A stretch of DNA of 64,000 bases from an uncultured Granulosicoccaceae bacterium (GTDB lineage Bacteria > Pseudomonadota > Gammaproteobacteria > Granulosicoccales > Granulosicoccaceae): positions 1 through 64,000 of the forward strand of contig CALLLW010000056.1 of the NCBI GenBank assembly GCA_938007995.1, written 5' to 3'. Made by a program: the position numbers and the translations under genes. Within the stretch, counting starts at the first letter, position 1. Each line of letters opens with the position of its first letter. This document shows positions 26,345-36,579 of the stretch, piece by piece. A model generated the notes under the pieces. The model ran no database searches. It saw only the letters and a list, made by a program, of their open reading frames with translations, and had not been told where the DNA came from.

Positions 26345-27412
26345 TCAGCGAGTTTCTTTGCGCGAGTTTATTTTCTGACTGAGCTGATGAACAGCCATAG
26401 CGTAAAGATTACTGTGGTTATATCGGGTGATGACGTAAAAATTATGGTGCGTCACCCAGTACTCAGCTCCCGAATTAGCCTCTAACTTTAATAAGGAGTA
26501 CTCTCCAGTGCCTTTACGTTTTGGATAGATGCCGGCTTTCTCAAGACTTTTTAACGGGATCGATGGCTTGGGACTATCAACAACGAGCCTTTTTCCCGCT
26601 GCTGTTATTGCCATTTTTTCAGCAACCGCCTGGCCCGACTTCCAACCATGCCGCTTAAAGTAGTTGGCAACACTACCCACCACGTCCGGAATGCTCTGCC
26701 ATAAGTCATTTTGATTATCGCCATCAAAGTCAATGGCATATTCACGATAGCTGCTGGAGATAAACTGCGGTATGCCAAAAGCACCTGCATAGGATCCTTC
26801 AAGCTCGTCAATATCAAGCTTTTCCTCTTCGACCAGCAGGAATAGCTGGGCCAGCTCTGAACGGAAAAACCGCGCTCGCGGCGGATACTCAAACGCCAGA
26901 GTGCTCAATGCATCAATGGCGCGAAAACCGCCTTTAATACGACCATAGAAGGTTTCAACGCCGATTATTGCAACAATAACCGATGCAGGAACACCGTACT
27001 CTGCCTCTGCTCTGGAGAGTATCTCCTGGTTTTCCTGCCAGAAAGTGACACCGGCATCTATCCGCTCTTCGGTTAAAAATATTTTACGATAGTCTTTCCA
27101 TTCAAGCCGTTTCTCGGCGGGCCTGCTGATCAATTCAAGCACTCGATCACTGCGTTTTGCTTTTCTTAATGCAGCAGTAACATCAACAGAGCTTAGCTGA
27201 TGCTCTGTGACCATCTCTGCAATAAATTGTTTGCCTGCAGGTGTATCACTGTAGTCGGCATAGACTGGTGACGTGCAAGCCAGCAAGGCAATCACACTGG
27301 CGTATCGCAAGTAGCGATTGTTGGTTATTTTGCATGAATCTACTTGCAACGTCTGAAGCATGGTTAATAAGTTCATTGCCGGAAGGCGGGCATCGTACGG
27401 ACTGCCAATCAT
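26345..27412 (-). CDS. mltB: Membrane-bound lytic murein transglycosylase B
   Basis: Cleaves glycan strands with formation of 1,6-anhydro-muramic ends. The catalytic glutamate is in IIGVETFYGRIKGG. The family pieces AFGIPQFISSSYREYAIDFDGD, LWQSIPDVVGSVANYFKRHGW and VITRYNHSNLYAMAV are intact. 355 residues, standard. A hydrophobic segment (YASVIALLACTSPVYA) serves as signal; its lipobox is imperfect. The ATG at 27412 lacks a clear ribosome site and a shorter start is possible. It occupies the place held by rodA (mrdB) in E. coli. Confidence 0.92.
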   Translation of the reverse strand: MIGSPYDARLPAMNLLTMLQTLQVDSCKITNNRYLRYASVIALLACTSPVYADYSDTPAGKQFIAEMVTEHQLSSVDVTAALRKAKRSDRVLELISRPAEKRLEWKDYRKIFLTEERIDAGVTFWQENQEILSRAEAEYGVPASVIVAIIGVETFYGRIKGGFRAIDALSTLAFEYPPRARFFRSELAQLFLLVEEEKLDIDELEGSYAGAFGIPQFISSSYREYAIDFDGDNQNDLWQSIPDVVGSVANYFKRHGWKSGQAVAEKMAITAAGKRLVVDSPKPSIPLKSLEKAGIYPKRKGTGEYSLLKLEANSGAEYWVTHHNFYVITRYNHSNLYAMAVHQLSQKINSRKETR

Positions 27413-27614
27413 GCGTTATTTCGATTTAGCCTGTCATCGCATAAACCATACAACACGGTTGCTTTTCCGATGTGTAACTGTTGAGAGAGAGTGACAACAT
27501 AGCCTGCGATTTACACTTCCTGAACCCGAACATCAAACCTTAACACTGCCACAGAAAAACGTGCTGGTTGAGGCACTGCCTTCGCTTGCAAACAGAACAG
27601 CGGTTTTTAAAAAC

Positions 27615-27645
27615 AAAAAAGCCCGGCACTGAGCCGGGCTTTTTC
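27615..27645. terminator. Bidirectional intrinsic terminator after hppA
   Basis: AAAAAAGCCCGGC (to 27627), ACTGA loop, GCCGGGCTTTTT: a G/C-rich 8-bp stem flanked by A- and T-runs. Read on the minus strand it lies about 40 bases after the pyrophosphatase stop and ends in six U. Confidence 0.9.
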
Positions 27646-27682
27646 TACTTCTGAGTTACTACAACTCAAGTGAACTTCATGA

Positions 27683-29686
27683 TTAAGCCAACAGTGGTGC
27701 GATTACCAGCGACACAATCGCCATTACGTTAATCAGGATGTTCATTGCAGGGCCGGAAGTATCTTTGAACGGATCGCCGACGGTATCGCCCACAACAGTT
27801 GCCGCGTGGGTCTCTGTGCCTTTACCGCCAAGGTTACCTTTCTCAACATACTTCTTGGCGTTGTCCCATGCACCACCGGCATTCGCCATCATTAACGCAA
27901 GCATCACACAACCCACCAGCGCACCACCCAGAAATCCGCCCAGTGCTTCAGCACCAAGACCGAAGCCAATTACCGGCGGAGCACCTACCGCCAGTACACC
28001 CGGCAGAATCATGCGCTTGAGTGCCGCAGTCGTTGCAATCTTCACACAACGGGCGTTGTCGGGTTTACCAGTACCCTCAAGCAACCCTGGAATTTCACGG
28101 AACTGACGGCGAATCTCCTTGATCATGTCGAATGCTGCAGCACCTACTGCACGCATAGTGATCGCGCTGACCAGGAACGGGAAAATACCCCCGATAAACA
28201 TCCCCACCAGCACCACCGGGTTACCAATATCCAGATTGAACTCAGGGTTTTTAAGTTTAATGGTTTGTATAAAGGCGGCGATAATTGCCAGAGCCGCTAA
28301 ACCTGCAGCACCGATTGCAAAGCCCTTACCGATCGCGGCCGTGGTGTTACCCACTTCATCAAGGCCATCAGTAATTTTACGCGTTTCTTCACCCAGTCCA
28401 GCCATCTCTGCAATACCACCGGCGTTGTCTGCAATCGGACCGTAGGCGTCGATTGCCATAGTAATACCCACAGTCGCCAACATACCGACCGCAGCAATAC
28501 CAACACCATAAAGACCAACCAGTGAACTGGCAGCGAAGATAATTGCGCAGAGTGTCAGCACTGGCACTACGACTGATTCCATACCCAGTGCAAGACCCGA
28601 GATCATGATCGTTGCAGGACCGGTTTCACCGTCTGCGGCAAGTCGCCTTACCGGTGCACCACCAGTGTAGAACTCGGTCACCAGACCAATCACCATACCG
28701 CCGACCGCACCGGCCAGTACACAACCCCAGACACTCAGTGAGATCCCGCTCATCACAGTGACTAACAGTGCCGCAACAATGAATATCAGCGTAGCGCCAA
28801 TGGTGCCGTAACGCAGCGCCTCCTCCGGTGCCTTATCAGACATGCGCTTAACAATGAAGATGCCGGCAATAGAGCACAGCAGACCGACTGAGGACAGTGC
28901 CAGTGGCAGGAAGCTTAACGTGCTGTTGGTGACACCTTCACCAAGACGGCTCAATTCCATCGCAGTCATGGTTGAGGCGATCGCAATTGAAGCGATCATG
29001 CTGCCACAGTAAGACTCAAAGATATCTGATCCCATACCGGCAATATCACCGACGTTGTCGCCAACGTTATCTGCTATCACACCCGGATTACGCGGATCGT
29101 CTTCCGGAATACCGGCTTCAATTTTACCGACCAGATCGGCACCAACGTCTGCGCTTTTGGTAAAAATACCACCGCCAACGCGGGAAAAAAGTGCTACCGA
29201 AGAAGCACCCATACCAAAGCCGTGAATCGCTTCAGCATGCTCATGCCCCCAGAAAAAGTACAACAAACCCAGACCGAGAAGACCTGCAGATGCAACGGTC
29301 AACCCCATGATTGAACCGCCGAAGAAGGCTACCGTCAGTGCTTCCGAAGCGCCGCTTTCAGATGCAGCAACCGTGGTGCGAACGTTGGCACGGGTTGCGG
29401 TATACATACCAAACCAGCCAGCAACCGCAGAGAAAAAAGCGCCAACCAAAAAGGCGATGCCAGTGTGATGACTTTCAAATGCGTAAAAGAGAACCGCAGC
29501 CACTACAGCCACAAAAATCAACAGAATGGAGTATTCGCGAATCAGGAACGCCATGGCGCCTTTTTGTATCTCGCGGGCGATCTCAGCCGCCTTGCCTTCA
29601 CCTTGCGGGTACTTGAGCACCTGCATGTAAATGTAAACTGCCATCACGAGCCCGAGCACGCCCAGCAGTACCGGAATAAACTCCAT
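27683..29686 (-). CDS. hppA: Membrane-bound ion-translocating pyrophosphatase
   Basis: Couples hydrolysis of pyrophosphate to export of protons or sodium across the inner membrane. 667 residues with about 16 helices. The pyrophosphate-binding motifs are intact: [33 protein letters not shown] and the C-terminal [17 protein letters not shown]. The cation-site segment reads [14 protein letters not shown]. The alanine after GNTTA, where potassium-independent enzymes have lysine, predicts potassium dependence. Whether it moves protons or sodium cannot be read safely. Single-gene unit followed by a strong terminator. Confidence 0.95.
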   Translation of the reverse strand: MEFIPVLLGVLGLVMAVYIYMQVLKYPQGEGKAAEIAREIQKGAMAFLIREYSILLIFVAVVAAVLFYAFESHHTGIAFLVGAFFSAVAGWFGMYTATRANVRTTVAASESGASEALTVAFFGGSIMGLTVASAGLLGLGLLYFFWGHEHAEAIHGFGMGASSVALFSRVGGGIFTKSADVGADLVGKIEAGIPEDDPRNPGVIADNVGDNVGDIAGMGSDIFESYCGSMIASIAIASTMTAMELSRLGEGVTNSTLSFLPLALSSVGLLCSIAGIFIVKRMSDKAPEEALRYGTIGATLIFIVAALLVTVMSGISLSVWGCVLAGAVGGMVIGLVTEFYTGGAPVRRLAADGETGPATIMISGLALGMESVVVPVLTLCAIIFAASSLVGLYGVGIAAVGMLATVGITMAIDAYGPIADNAGGIAEMAGLGEETRKITDGLDEVGNTTAAIGKGFAIGAAGLAALAIIAAFIQTIKLKNPEFNLDIGNPVVLVGMFIGGIFPFLVSAITMRAVGAAAFDMIKEIRRQFREIPGLLEGTGKPDNARCVKIATTAALKRMILPGVLAVGAPPVIGFGLGAEALGGFLGGALVGCVMLALMMANAGGAWDNAKKYVEKGNLGGKGTETHAATVVGDTVGDPFKDTSGPAMNILINVMAIVSLVIAPLLA

Positions 29687-29868
29687 CAGCTATTTCCTCT
29701 GTTAGATTTTTGGAAGGTGTTGTTTTCGGTAGCTATTTTGTCGCGAGGAAAAATCAACGCGGCCAAAACGCTTAATTTTGCCTCATGCAGCGACACAGAC
29801 ACAAGACAAAAGACGCATTTAGTCCCCTGTCAGTAATATAGACCAAATCCAGCCTGGCTTTTTGACGC

Positions 29869-30717
29869 TTATACCGGCTTGCCCGGACTTTCCGGCAGTT
29901 GCCAGTCAATTGTTGATTTACCGCACTGCTGCAGGAACGCGTTGGCTTTTGAAAAATGCCTGCAGCCTGTGAAACCGCGTACAGACAAAGGGGATGGATG
30001 AGCACACTGCAAAACCAGATGACGGTTCTGGTCAATCATCTGGCCTTTGCGCCGGGCGTAGCCACCCCACAGCATAAAGACCGTATTCTCGGTGTGCTGG
30101 TTAAGAACGTTGATCACTGCATCTGTAAAAGTCTCCCATCCCAGCCCCTTATGTGATGCCGCATCACCCTGCTCAACCGTTAAAACACTATTCAGTAGAA
30201 AAACACCCTGCTTGGCCCAGGACTCCAGAAACCCATGACCCACTGGAGGAATACCCAGATCATTCTGTATCTCTTTGTAGATGTTGCGCAGCGAGGGCGG
30301 AATTGGGACACCGGGCAGTACAGAAAAACACAGACCATGCGCCTGATTCGGGCCATGGTATGGATCCTGGCCCAGTATCACTACCTTCACTTGATCAAAG
30401 GGGGTTAAATTAAATGCGGTAAACCAACGATCCGGTGCAGGATAAACCACCTTTCCAGATTTCATCCGCTCAACAATCGTGGCGCGCAATTCGTGCATGT
30501 AAGGCTGCTCGAACTGGGTTTTCAGGCGAGTCCCCCAACCACGCTCCATTTTTAGTTTGCCCATCTTTGCTGGTTTGGATGGTAAGTCGGGTTTAGCTGG
30601 CAAAACCTTTGGTCCTTTGATGATGATCAGACTTTCATTGGATAGATTCGCAATTCCGGATAGATTGACACGTTGTAGCCCTACGCGCAGCCCCAAAACA
30701 TCGCTATTCTTAGCCAC
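29869..30717 (-). CDS. ung: Uracil-DNA glycosylase
   Basis: Excises uracil from DNA. Catalytic Asp in [14 protein letters not shown], and the minor-groove loop [10 protein letters not shown] are intact, as are [19 protein letters not shown] and [11 protein letters not shown]. The C-terminus is normal. The open frame gives 282 residues, about 50 more than E. coli Ung. The extra N-terminus resembles nothing. If used, it leaves only 26 bases to the divergent lptD frame. The internal ATG at 30564 ([11 protein letters not shown]) gives 231 residues, a family-typical length, and is the likelier start. Confidence 0.93.
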   Translation of the reverse strand: MAKNSDVLGLRVGLQRVNLSGIANLSNESLIIIKGPKVLPAKPDLPSKPAKMGKLKMERGWGTRLKTQFEQPYMHELRATIVERMKSGKVVYPAPDRWFTAFNLTPFDQVKVVILGQDPYHGPNQAHGLCFSVLPGVPIPPSLRNIYKEIQNDLGIPPVGHGFLESWAKQGVFLLNSVLTVEQGDAASHKGLGWETFTDAVINVLNQHTENTVFMLWGGYARRKGQMIDQNRHLVLQCAHPSPLSVRGFTGCRHFSKANAFLQQCGKSTIDWQLPESPGKPV

Positions 30718-30743
30718 TATTCAAAAGACCTTGCTTACCAGCC

Positions 30744-33080
30744 TTGAATCCCGGCCCTTCATCATTAGTGGCTCGCGCTATTGCCAGCCTGCACCATTGC
30801 TCTCGCACAACAATTGTTACCTGTGTTGTGTCGTGGCCTCTTGTCTGCGCTGAATACGCAGCGGCACAAACAGTAGGTCAAAGCCAGGGGCCAACACTGG
30901 CTGATGCATCCGCCTTTGCGCACTGCAGGTCGAGTCACACCAACAATCAACCCGATAATGCAACCAATGCTGCGATAACAAATAACGAAGGCGCTCAGTC
31001 CACCAGGCAACTGCAGCCTGCAGACAATGAAGTTATTCTCTCGGCAGACAGTGCCAACAGCGATCCGAATGACCCTGAACAGATCATTCTCAATGGCACC
31101 ATCGATATCCGCCACATAGACGGAGCCATCACTGCAGAAGATGCCCGCTACGATACACGCACGCAAAGCACGATTATCGATGGCGAGCTGTCTTTCGAAT
31201 CAAACGGGCTCAGAGTCAACAGTGAAAATGCCAACATAAAACTCGACGACGGCACTTTTGAGCTTGGTGAATCAGGTTATGAACTTGACAATCAAGAGCT
31301 GATATCACGCGGTCGTGCGCAGAGTATTGATCGCAACCAGGAGGGCGAACTCAGACTGAAAGGCGCCACATATACCAGCTGCCCGGAGGGTGACAATGGT
31401 TGGTTAATCAGCTCTGACAGCATCAGTCTCAACCCGGATGAAGGCATCGGTACCGCCAGAGACATCACGTTGCGCTTTAAAGATGTACCGATATTCTATG
31501 CGCCGTTTTTCAGTTTCCCGCTTGGCAGCCAGCGCAAGACCGGATTGCTCGCACCGAGAATTGACCAAAACGATACGACCGGTCTGGAATATCGGCAACC
31601 TTTCTACTGGAACATCAGACCCGACACAGACGCCACCTTCACCACACGGGCGATGAGCGCTCGTGGCCTGCAGCTGCAGAGTGAATTCCGGCATCTAAAC
31701 CATATTGGCCTGTGGACGGTAAACCATGAATTTATCAGTAACGATAATCGCCATATACCCGGTGTCAATCGTCACTTCACCAGACTGCGTCATCTGGGCG
31801 GTTTATCAAGCCGATGGTCTACTGCGATAGACATTAGCAACGTCAGTGACGGTGATTATTTTGAAGACCTCGGCGATACACTTAACATTGCCAGTATTAC
31901 TCACCTGCAACGCCGTGGTGATATCACTTACGCTGCAGAAAACTATGTCTTCCGTACCAGGCTGCTCAGTTATCAAACTGTTGATGAGTCTATCGCAGCG
32001 GATGAAAGACCTTACCAGCAACTGCCACAACTGACTTTTGACTACAGAAAATCCATTGCAGCAACAAACATCGATGCAACCATAGACTCGGAACTGGTTT
32101 ACTTTGATCGCGATAACTCTATCACCGGTGCACGTCTTGATATTGAACCAAAACTTGAATGGAACTTACGCCGTGCTGCATGGTACTCAACCATTGGCAG
32201 TAGCGTCAGGCATACCCGCTACGATCTTGACCAACTATCATCTGAAACCCGTACTGTGCCGATTTTTTCTGCAGAGGGCGGCATGTTCTTTGACCGCATA
32301 AACGAGCCCGATGGCAGCGTACTGACACTGGAACCGCGTTTGTACTATCTCTATGCAAGACGCACTGAGCAAAGCCAGATACCGGTGTTTGATTCCGGTG
32401 CTCTGGACTTTAACTTCTCACAACTGTTTCGAGAAAATCGCTTCTCCGGTGCTGATCGGGTTAACGACGCCAATCAACTTACGCTTGCGTTGAGTTCAAG
32501 GCGTTTGAATAAAGACGGACGTGAAACTTTCCAGGCAAGTATCGGCCAGATTCAGTACTTTGAAGATCGCACAGTAACCCTGCCCGGCGAAGCCATAGAA
32601 ACCACATCAGGCTCCGATGTGGTTGCAGAAATGGAACTGGAGTTTGATCAAAACTGGACTATCTCTTCAGCGCTGCAGTGGAACACAGACTCCGCAACCA
32701 CAGAACGTTCATCAGCTGCCATTCGCTATCGCAATAACGATGATCGCCTGTTTAATATCGGCCATCGTTTTCTTGATGATGAAGGCGAGTTCATTAACGC
32801 CTCTTTTGCCTGGCCGGTCAGCGAAAAATGGCGCGTGGCCGCTGGCTGGAACTACTCGCTGGATGACAAGGTGTCGATCGAGTCCGTGCTGGGTATAGAA
32901 TACGAAGACTGTTGCTGGGCATTTCGCACTGCCGCACGCCGCTTCATCGCTGACGATGGCCAGGACCAGAACACCGGATTCTTTTTCCAACTGGTACTGA
33001 AAGGACTGGCACCGGTCGGCCAAAATGTTACCGAAGTGCTGCGCGAGGCAGTTGGCGGTTATACTAGTGATGTGGAATAA
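30744..33080 (+). CDS. lptD: LPS-assembly protein LptD
   Basis: Outer-membrane barrel that inserts lipopolysaccharide in the outer leaflet with LptE. The N-terminal OstA/beta-taco domain covers about residues 95-200 (IILNGTIDIRHIDGAITAED, TIIDGELSFESNGLRV). The LptD barrel follows, with YAPFFSFPLGSQRKTGLLAP and NRHFTRLRHLGG; the C-terminal EYEDCCWAFRTAARRF carries the paired cysteines used for disulfide formation. 778 residues. The frame opens with TTG at 30744; a GTG at 30768 is a second option, so the start and signal peptide are uncertain. First gene of the lptD-surA-pdxA-rsmA run. Confidence 0.94.
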   Translation: MNPGPSSLVARAIASLHHCSRTTIVTCVVSWPLVCAEYAAAQTVGQSQGPTLADASAFAHCRSSHTNNQPDNATNAAITNNEGAQSTRQLQPADNEVILSADSANSDPNDPEQIILNGTIDIRHIDGAITAEDARYDTRTQSTIIDGELSFESNGLRVNSENANIKLDDGTFELGESGYELDNQELISRGRAQSIDRNQEGELRLKGATYTSCPEGDNGWLISSDSISLNPDEGIGTARDITLRFKDVPIFYAPFFSFPLGSQRKTGLLAPRIDQNDTTGLEYRQPFYWNIRPDTDATFTTRAMSARGLQLQSEFRHLNHIGLWTVNHEFISNDNRHIPGVNRHFTRLRHLGGLSSRWSTAIDISNVSDGDYFEDLGDTLNIASITHLQRRGDITYAAENYVFRTRLLSYQTVDESIAADERPYQQLPQLTFDYRKSIAATNIDATIDSELVYFDRDNSITGARLDIEPKLEWNLRRAAWYSTIGSSVRHTRYDLDQLSSETRTVPIFSAEGGMFFDRINEPDGSVLTLEPRLYYLYARRTEQSQIPVFDSGALDFNFSQLFRENRFSGADRVNDANQLTLALSSRRLNKDGRETFQASIGQIQYFEDRTVTLPGEAIETTSGSDVVAEMELEFDQNWTISSALQWNTDSATTERSSAAIRYRNNDDRLFNIGHRFLDDEGEFINASFAWPVSEKWRVAAGWNYSLDDKVSIESVLGIEYEDCCWAFRTAARRFIADDGQDQNTGFFFQLVLKGLAPVGQNVTEVLREAVGGYTSDVE

Positions 33081-33160
33081 CCGAGAACACTGTCGGCGTT
33101 TGCCGGTCAGAGCGGGCATAGACCGGATAAAGCGCTGACCAAAATATTGGCAAACCCCGG

Positions 33161-33244
33161 GTCAAAGTACAGCTCAATGCACAGGCCGATTCACGGGCCA
33201 ATGCACGGGCCAAAGTACAAATAAAAGCACAGATCAAAGCACAG
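33161..33244. repeat. Seven-unit 12-bp tandem repeat between lptD and surA
   Basis: Seven head-to-tail 12-bp units of approximate form RYCAAWGCACRG: at 33161 (GTCAAAGTACAG), 33173, 33185, 33197, 33209, 33221 and 33233 (ATCAAAGCACAG). Units differ at two to five positions. The phase read from 33161 is open, giving a four-residue [V/A/I]K[A/V]Q periodicity, but lacks a start codon after the upstream stop at 33128, so it looks untranslated. It fills most of the lptD-surA gap. Confidence 0.8.
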
Positions 33245-33354
33245 ACAGGTGTCTTGTTATGCGATTACTCAATAATTTTCACTACAACTCCCATCAGAGA
33301 AAAGCCTTCACCTTGAATAGATCTCAGATGAAACACTCGCAGGCAGTATTATCA

Positions 33355-34659
33355 ATGACACTTATGCTGAAACAACACTTAAAAACACTGCTCTGCGCTA
33401 CCGCGCTGATTGCTTTTGCAATACCTGCCACCGCGCAGGAGACAAGCCTTGACAGCATCATTGCGGTTGTCAACGAAGATATCATTCTGAGCAGCGAGTT
33501 CTCGCGTGAGCGCGACACCATGCTGCGTCAGAACCAGCCGGGCCTGCCACGTGGTGAAGAACTCGACCGACTGGTGGTAGAACGATTAATCATCCGTTCT
33601 ATTCAACTGCAGGAAGCTGAGCGCAGAAACATCAGAATAGATGAAAGCGCACTGCAACGAGCCATCGAAGACATGGCCCGCAACAACAACTTAACGCCCA
33701 ATCAACTACGCGAACAAATCTCCGCTGAAGGCATAGACTTCCTGCAGTTCCGCGAAGATCTTCGTAAAAATCTGATTGTCTCAACACTGACCCGTCGGGA
33801 AATTCAATCCAACCTGTTTGTTTCAGATGCAGAGGTAGAAGAGTTACTCAGCGCAAACACCACCAGTGAAGGTGAGTTCCGCTACACGCTCGAACACATC
33901 CTGGTGAAGCTACCTGAACAGGCCGATACCCAACAAGATGCTGAAGCACTGCGTGTTGCGCAAACACTTGCCAGCCGCGCCAGAGATGGTGAAGATTTTG
34001 TCACCCTGGTTAGAAATACCCGAGCCGCCGGCACAGACATCGAAGGCGGCAACCTTGGCACCAGAAGCCTTAACGATATGCCTGATCTTTTCGCTCGCCA
34101 GATGAACGGCTTGCAGGAAGGTGATATCACTGAACCACTGCGCAGCGTTGCAGGCTATCATCTGCTGAAACTGGTGGCGCGTGCGACGGTCAGCCAGGCG
34201 ACACCGGAACGAGTAAGAGCACGGCACGTACTGGTCAGCACTCGCGGTGGTCGCAGTAACACAGAAGCCCAGAACCGCATCAGAGAAGTACAGCAACAAC
34301 TCAATAGCGGTGCAGACTTTGCCGAAGTGGTACAAACCTACTCTGATGATGCATCCACTGCGACACAGGGCGGGGATCTTGGATGGTTTGGCACCGGTGA
34401 AATGGTTGGTGAGTTCGAACAGGTCGCTTTTTCAACACCGGTTAATGTGGCAAGCCAACCATTTAAAACTGCATTTGGCTGGCACATTTTGGAAGTACTC
34501 GAACAGCAGATGCCCGAAGTGTCTGAGGCTGCCGTAACAGAGCAGGCACGCAGCCAGATACGGCAGAAAAAAGGCGAAGAAAGATTTCAGGCGTGGCTCG
34601 ATTCACTACGTGACAATGCTTATGTCGAACTGCGCGGCTTTGCAAAAAGGTATCAATGA
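33355..34659 (+). CDS. surA: Periplasmic chaperone and peptidyl-prolyl isomerase SurA
   Basis: Escorts outer-membrane proteins, including LptD, across the periplasm. The signal peptide is LKTLLCATALIAFAIPATAQ. The N-terminal chaperone domain (DSIIAVVNEDIILSSEF, RLIIRSIQLQEA) is followed by two parvulin domains: one around YTLEHILVKLPE and GGNLGTRSLNDMPDLF, the second RARHVLVSTRGG and GGDLGWFGTGEMVGEFE. The frame is open from 33259. The ATG at 33355 gives a compact signal peptide; those at 33259 and 33328 are alternatives. Its stop overlaps pdxA's start (ATGA). Confidence 0.94.
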   Translation: MTLMLKQHLKTLLCATALIAFAIPATAQETSLDSIIAVVNEDIILSSEFSRERDTMLRQNQPGLPRGEELDRLVVERLIIRSIQLQEAERRNIRIDESALQRAIEDMARNNNLTPNQLREQISAEGIDFLQFREDLRKNLIVSTLTRREIQSNLFVSDAEVEELLSANTTSEGEFRYTLEHILVKLPEQADTQQDAEALRVAQTLASRARDGEDFVTLVRNTRAAGTDIEGGNLGTRSLNDMPDLFARQMNGLQEGDITEPLRSVAGYHLLKLVARATVSQATPERVRARHVLVSTRGGRSNTEAQNRIREVQQQLNSGADFAEVVQTYSDDASTATQGGDLGWFGTGEMVGEFEQVAFSTPVNVASQPFKTAFGWHILEVLEQQMPEVSEAAVTEQARSQIRQKKGEERFQAWLDSLRDNAYVELRGFAKRYQ

Positions 34660-35630
34660 GCGATACCGTCCGTATTGCTATCACCGCAGGAGAACCGGCA
34701 GGCATTGCACCGGACCTGTGTGCCACACTGCAGGCTAAACCAGGTGCGGAGCTGATCTTAATCGCTGATCCCGAGCTGCTGAATTCCCGCGCCAGCCAAC
34801 TCGGACTAAGCTGTTCTGTAAAACACTTTAATAAAACCGCAATGGCAGAACAGGTTTCTATTTTGCCACTCAAAACCAATGTACCGGTGCAGACAGGCAG
34901 GCTGGATCCAGCTAATTCATCTTACGTGCTTGAATCGATCAATATCGCCACGGATGGGTGTCTTGACGGTTTGTTCGACGCGATGGTCACTCCACCGGTG
35001 CATAAAGGTGTAATCAACGATGCCGGTATGCCTTTTTCAGGACACACTGAGTTTATCGCTGAAAGACTAAACGCCACACCACTGATGGTATTGGCTGCAG
35101 AGCAATTAAAAGTAGCACTGGTCACCACTCATTTACCGTTGAAAGATGTCGCCAGTGCGATCACGCATGATGCGGTAGTCGATTGCCTGCAGATACTGCA
35201 TCAGGATTTACAATCCAAATACAAAATTAGAAAACCACATATTCTGGTTTGTGGATTAAACCCGCATGCCGGAGAGTCCGGTCACCTTGGCCGTGAAGAG
35301 ATAGAGATAATTACACCTGCAGTTGAATCAGCACGCGCAAAAGACATTCATGTGACCGGCCCGCTACCGGCTGATACACTTTTCACACACAGGCATCTGA
35401 AAGATGCAGATGCGGTATTGGCAATGTACCACGATCAGGGTTTACCGGTGCTAAAGTACGCAGGCTTCGGGAAAGCGGTAAATATCACCTTCGGTTTACC
35501 TATCATTCGCACATCGGTTGATCATGGTACGGCCCTTGATCTGGCAGGCACCGGCAAAGCAGAAGCAGGTAGCCTGTATGCTGCTATCGACCTTGCGATA
35601 GATTTAGCGCGTCAAAATAAAAAACAGTAA
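34656..35630 (+). CDS. pdxA: 4-hydroxythreonine-4-phosphate dehydrogenase
   Basis: NAD-dependent step of de novo pyridoxal phosphate synthesis. Metal-binding histidines lie in PFSGHTEF, GLNPHAGE and MYHDQGLPVLKY. TSVDHGTALDLAGTGKA is diagnostic, and ITAGEPAGI is a family-typical opening. 324 residues, standard. Translationally coupled to surA by a four-base overlap. Confidence 0.96.
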   Translation: MSDTVRIAITAGEPAGIAPDLCATLQAKPGAELILIADPELLNSRASQLGLSCSVKHFNKTAMAEQVSILPLKTNVPVQTGRLDPANSSYVLESINIATDGCLDGLFDAMVTPPVHKGVINDAGMPFSGHTEFIAERLNATPLMVLAAEQLKVALVTTHLPLKDVASAITHDAVVDCLQILHQDLQSKYKIRKPHILVCGLNPHAGESGHLGREEIEIITPAVESARAKDIHVTGPLPADTLFTHRHLKDADAVLAMYHDQGLPVLKYAGFGKAVNITFGLPIIRTSVDHGTALDLAGTGKAEAGSLYAAIDLAIDLARQNKKQ

Positions 35631-35689
35631 AGCGCTGAACAACCTATACCAAACGACAGATCTGTCTGTCAGTCAATGAGCTAAAGACT

Positions 35690-36472
35690 ATGACAAGACA
35701 TCAGGCGCGTAAACGCTTCGGGCAGAACTTCCTGACTGACCATCAGATCATCGATCAAATCAGCAGCCTGTTTGCAGGACCGCCTGAAGAAGAATATCAG
35801 TTAATAGAGATTGGCCCCGGCAGAGGTGCTCTAACCGAAGCGTTGCTTAAGCACAATACTCCTCTGATAGCACTTGAGCTTGATCGCGATCTGATACCAA
35901 TCCTTATCGCTCGATTTTCGCATCACCGCCACTTCACGCTCCAACAGGGTGATGCGCTACAAACTGACTTTACAACACTTGCGAACGGACTGCCGATGCG
36001 CCTTGTTGGCAATTTGCCGTACAACGTCGCCACTCCGCTTATTTTTCAGTTGCTGGAGAAATTAGAACAGATCGTAGACATGCACTTTATGCTGCAGTGG
36101 GAAGTCGTTGCCAGAATATGCGCCCAACCGGGAGACAGTCACTATGGCCAGTTATCAGTAATTGTTCAAAACCAGTGTCACACCAGAGCGCTTTTTCAAG
36201 TGCCACCGGAATCCTTCTCACCGGCACCTAAGGTAGATTCCGGTTTTATTGCTATCACACCGCGAGAAACACCAGTCATAGCAAAAGAAAAACAAAAGCA
36301 ATTTAGCCAGCTGGTTAAAACAGCATTTGCTCATCGGCGCAAAACTCTTAGAAACAACCTGAAAAACCTTCTTGATAAAGACGCAATAGAAAGTGCAGGT
36401 ATTGATCCTTCCACCAGGGCAGAAACACTCAGCCTGGAGGATTACGCCAGACTGACTGAACAGCTGGCCTGA
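35690..36472 (+). CDS. rsmA: 16S rRNA dimethyladenosine transferase
   Basis: Dimethylates the two adjacent adenines (A1518/A1519 in E. coli) near the 3' end of 16S rRNA during 30S maturation. Motifs: RKRFGQNFLTD at the N-terminus, SAM-binding EIGPGRGALTEALL, and catalytic NLPYNVATPLIF. The C-terminal FAHRRKTLRNNLK is also intact. 260 residues. 59 bases after pdxA. In E. coli apaG follows directly, but here apaG is more than 6 kb away. Confidence 0.96.
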   Translation: MTRHQARKRFGQNFLTDHQIIDQISSLFAGPPEEEYQLIEIGPGRGALTEALLKHNTPLIALELDRDLIPILIARFSHHRHFTLQQGDALQTDFTTLANGLPMRLVGNLPYNVATPLIFQLLEKLEQIVDMHFMLQWEVVARICAQPGDSHYGQLSVIVQNQCHTRALFQVPPESFSPAPKVDSGFIAITPRETPVIAKEKQKQFSQLVKTAFAHRRKTLRNNLKNLLDKDAIESAGIDPSTRAETLSLEDYARLTEQLA

Positions 36473-36579
36473 ACTGCCTGACTGCACAGATCAAAAAATT
36501 ACTCCAGTTGAAAGCCCATACCTAAGCGCAATCATCTGCTGCGTAAGCGATGGAAGTCGTTTACTACCAGCCTGGTTTT

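Noticed and set aside
33161-33244. CRISPR-like array
   Set aside because: Units are only 12 bp, adjacent without spacers, and degenerate.
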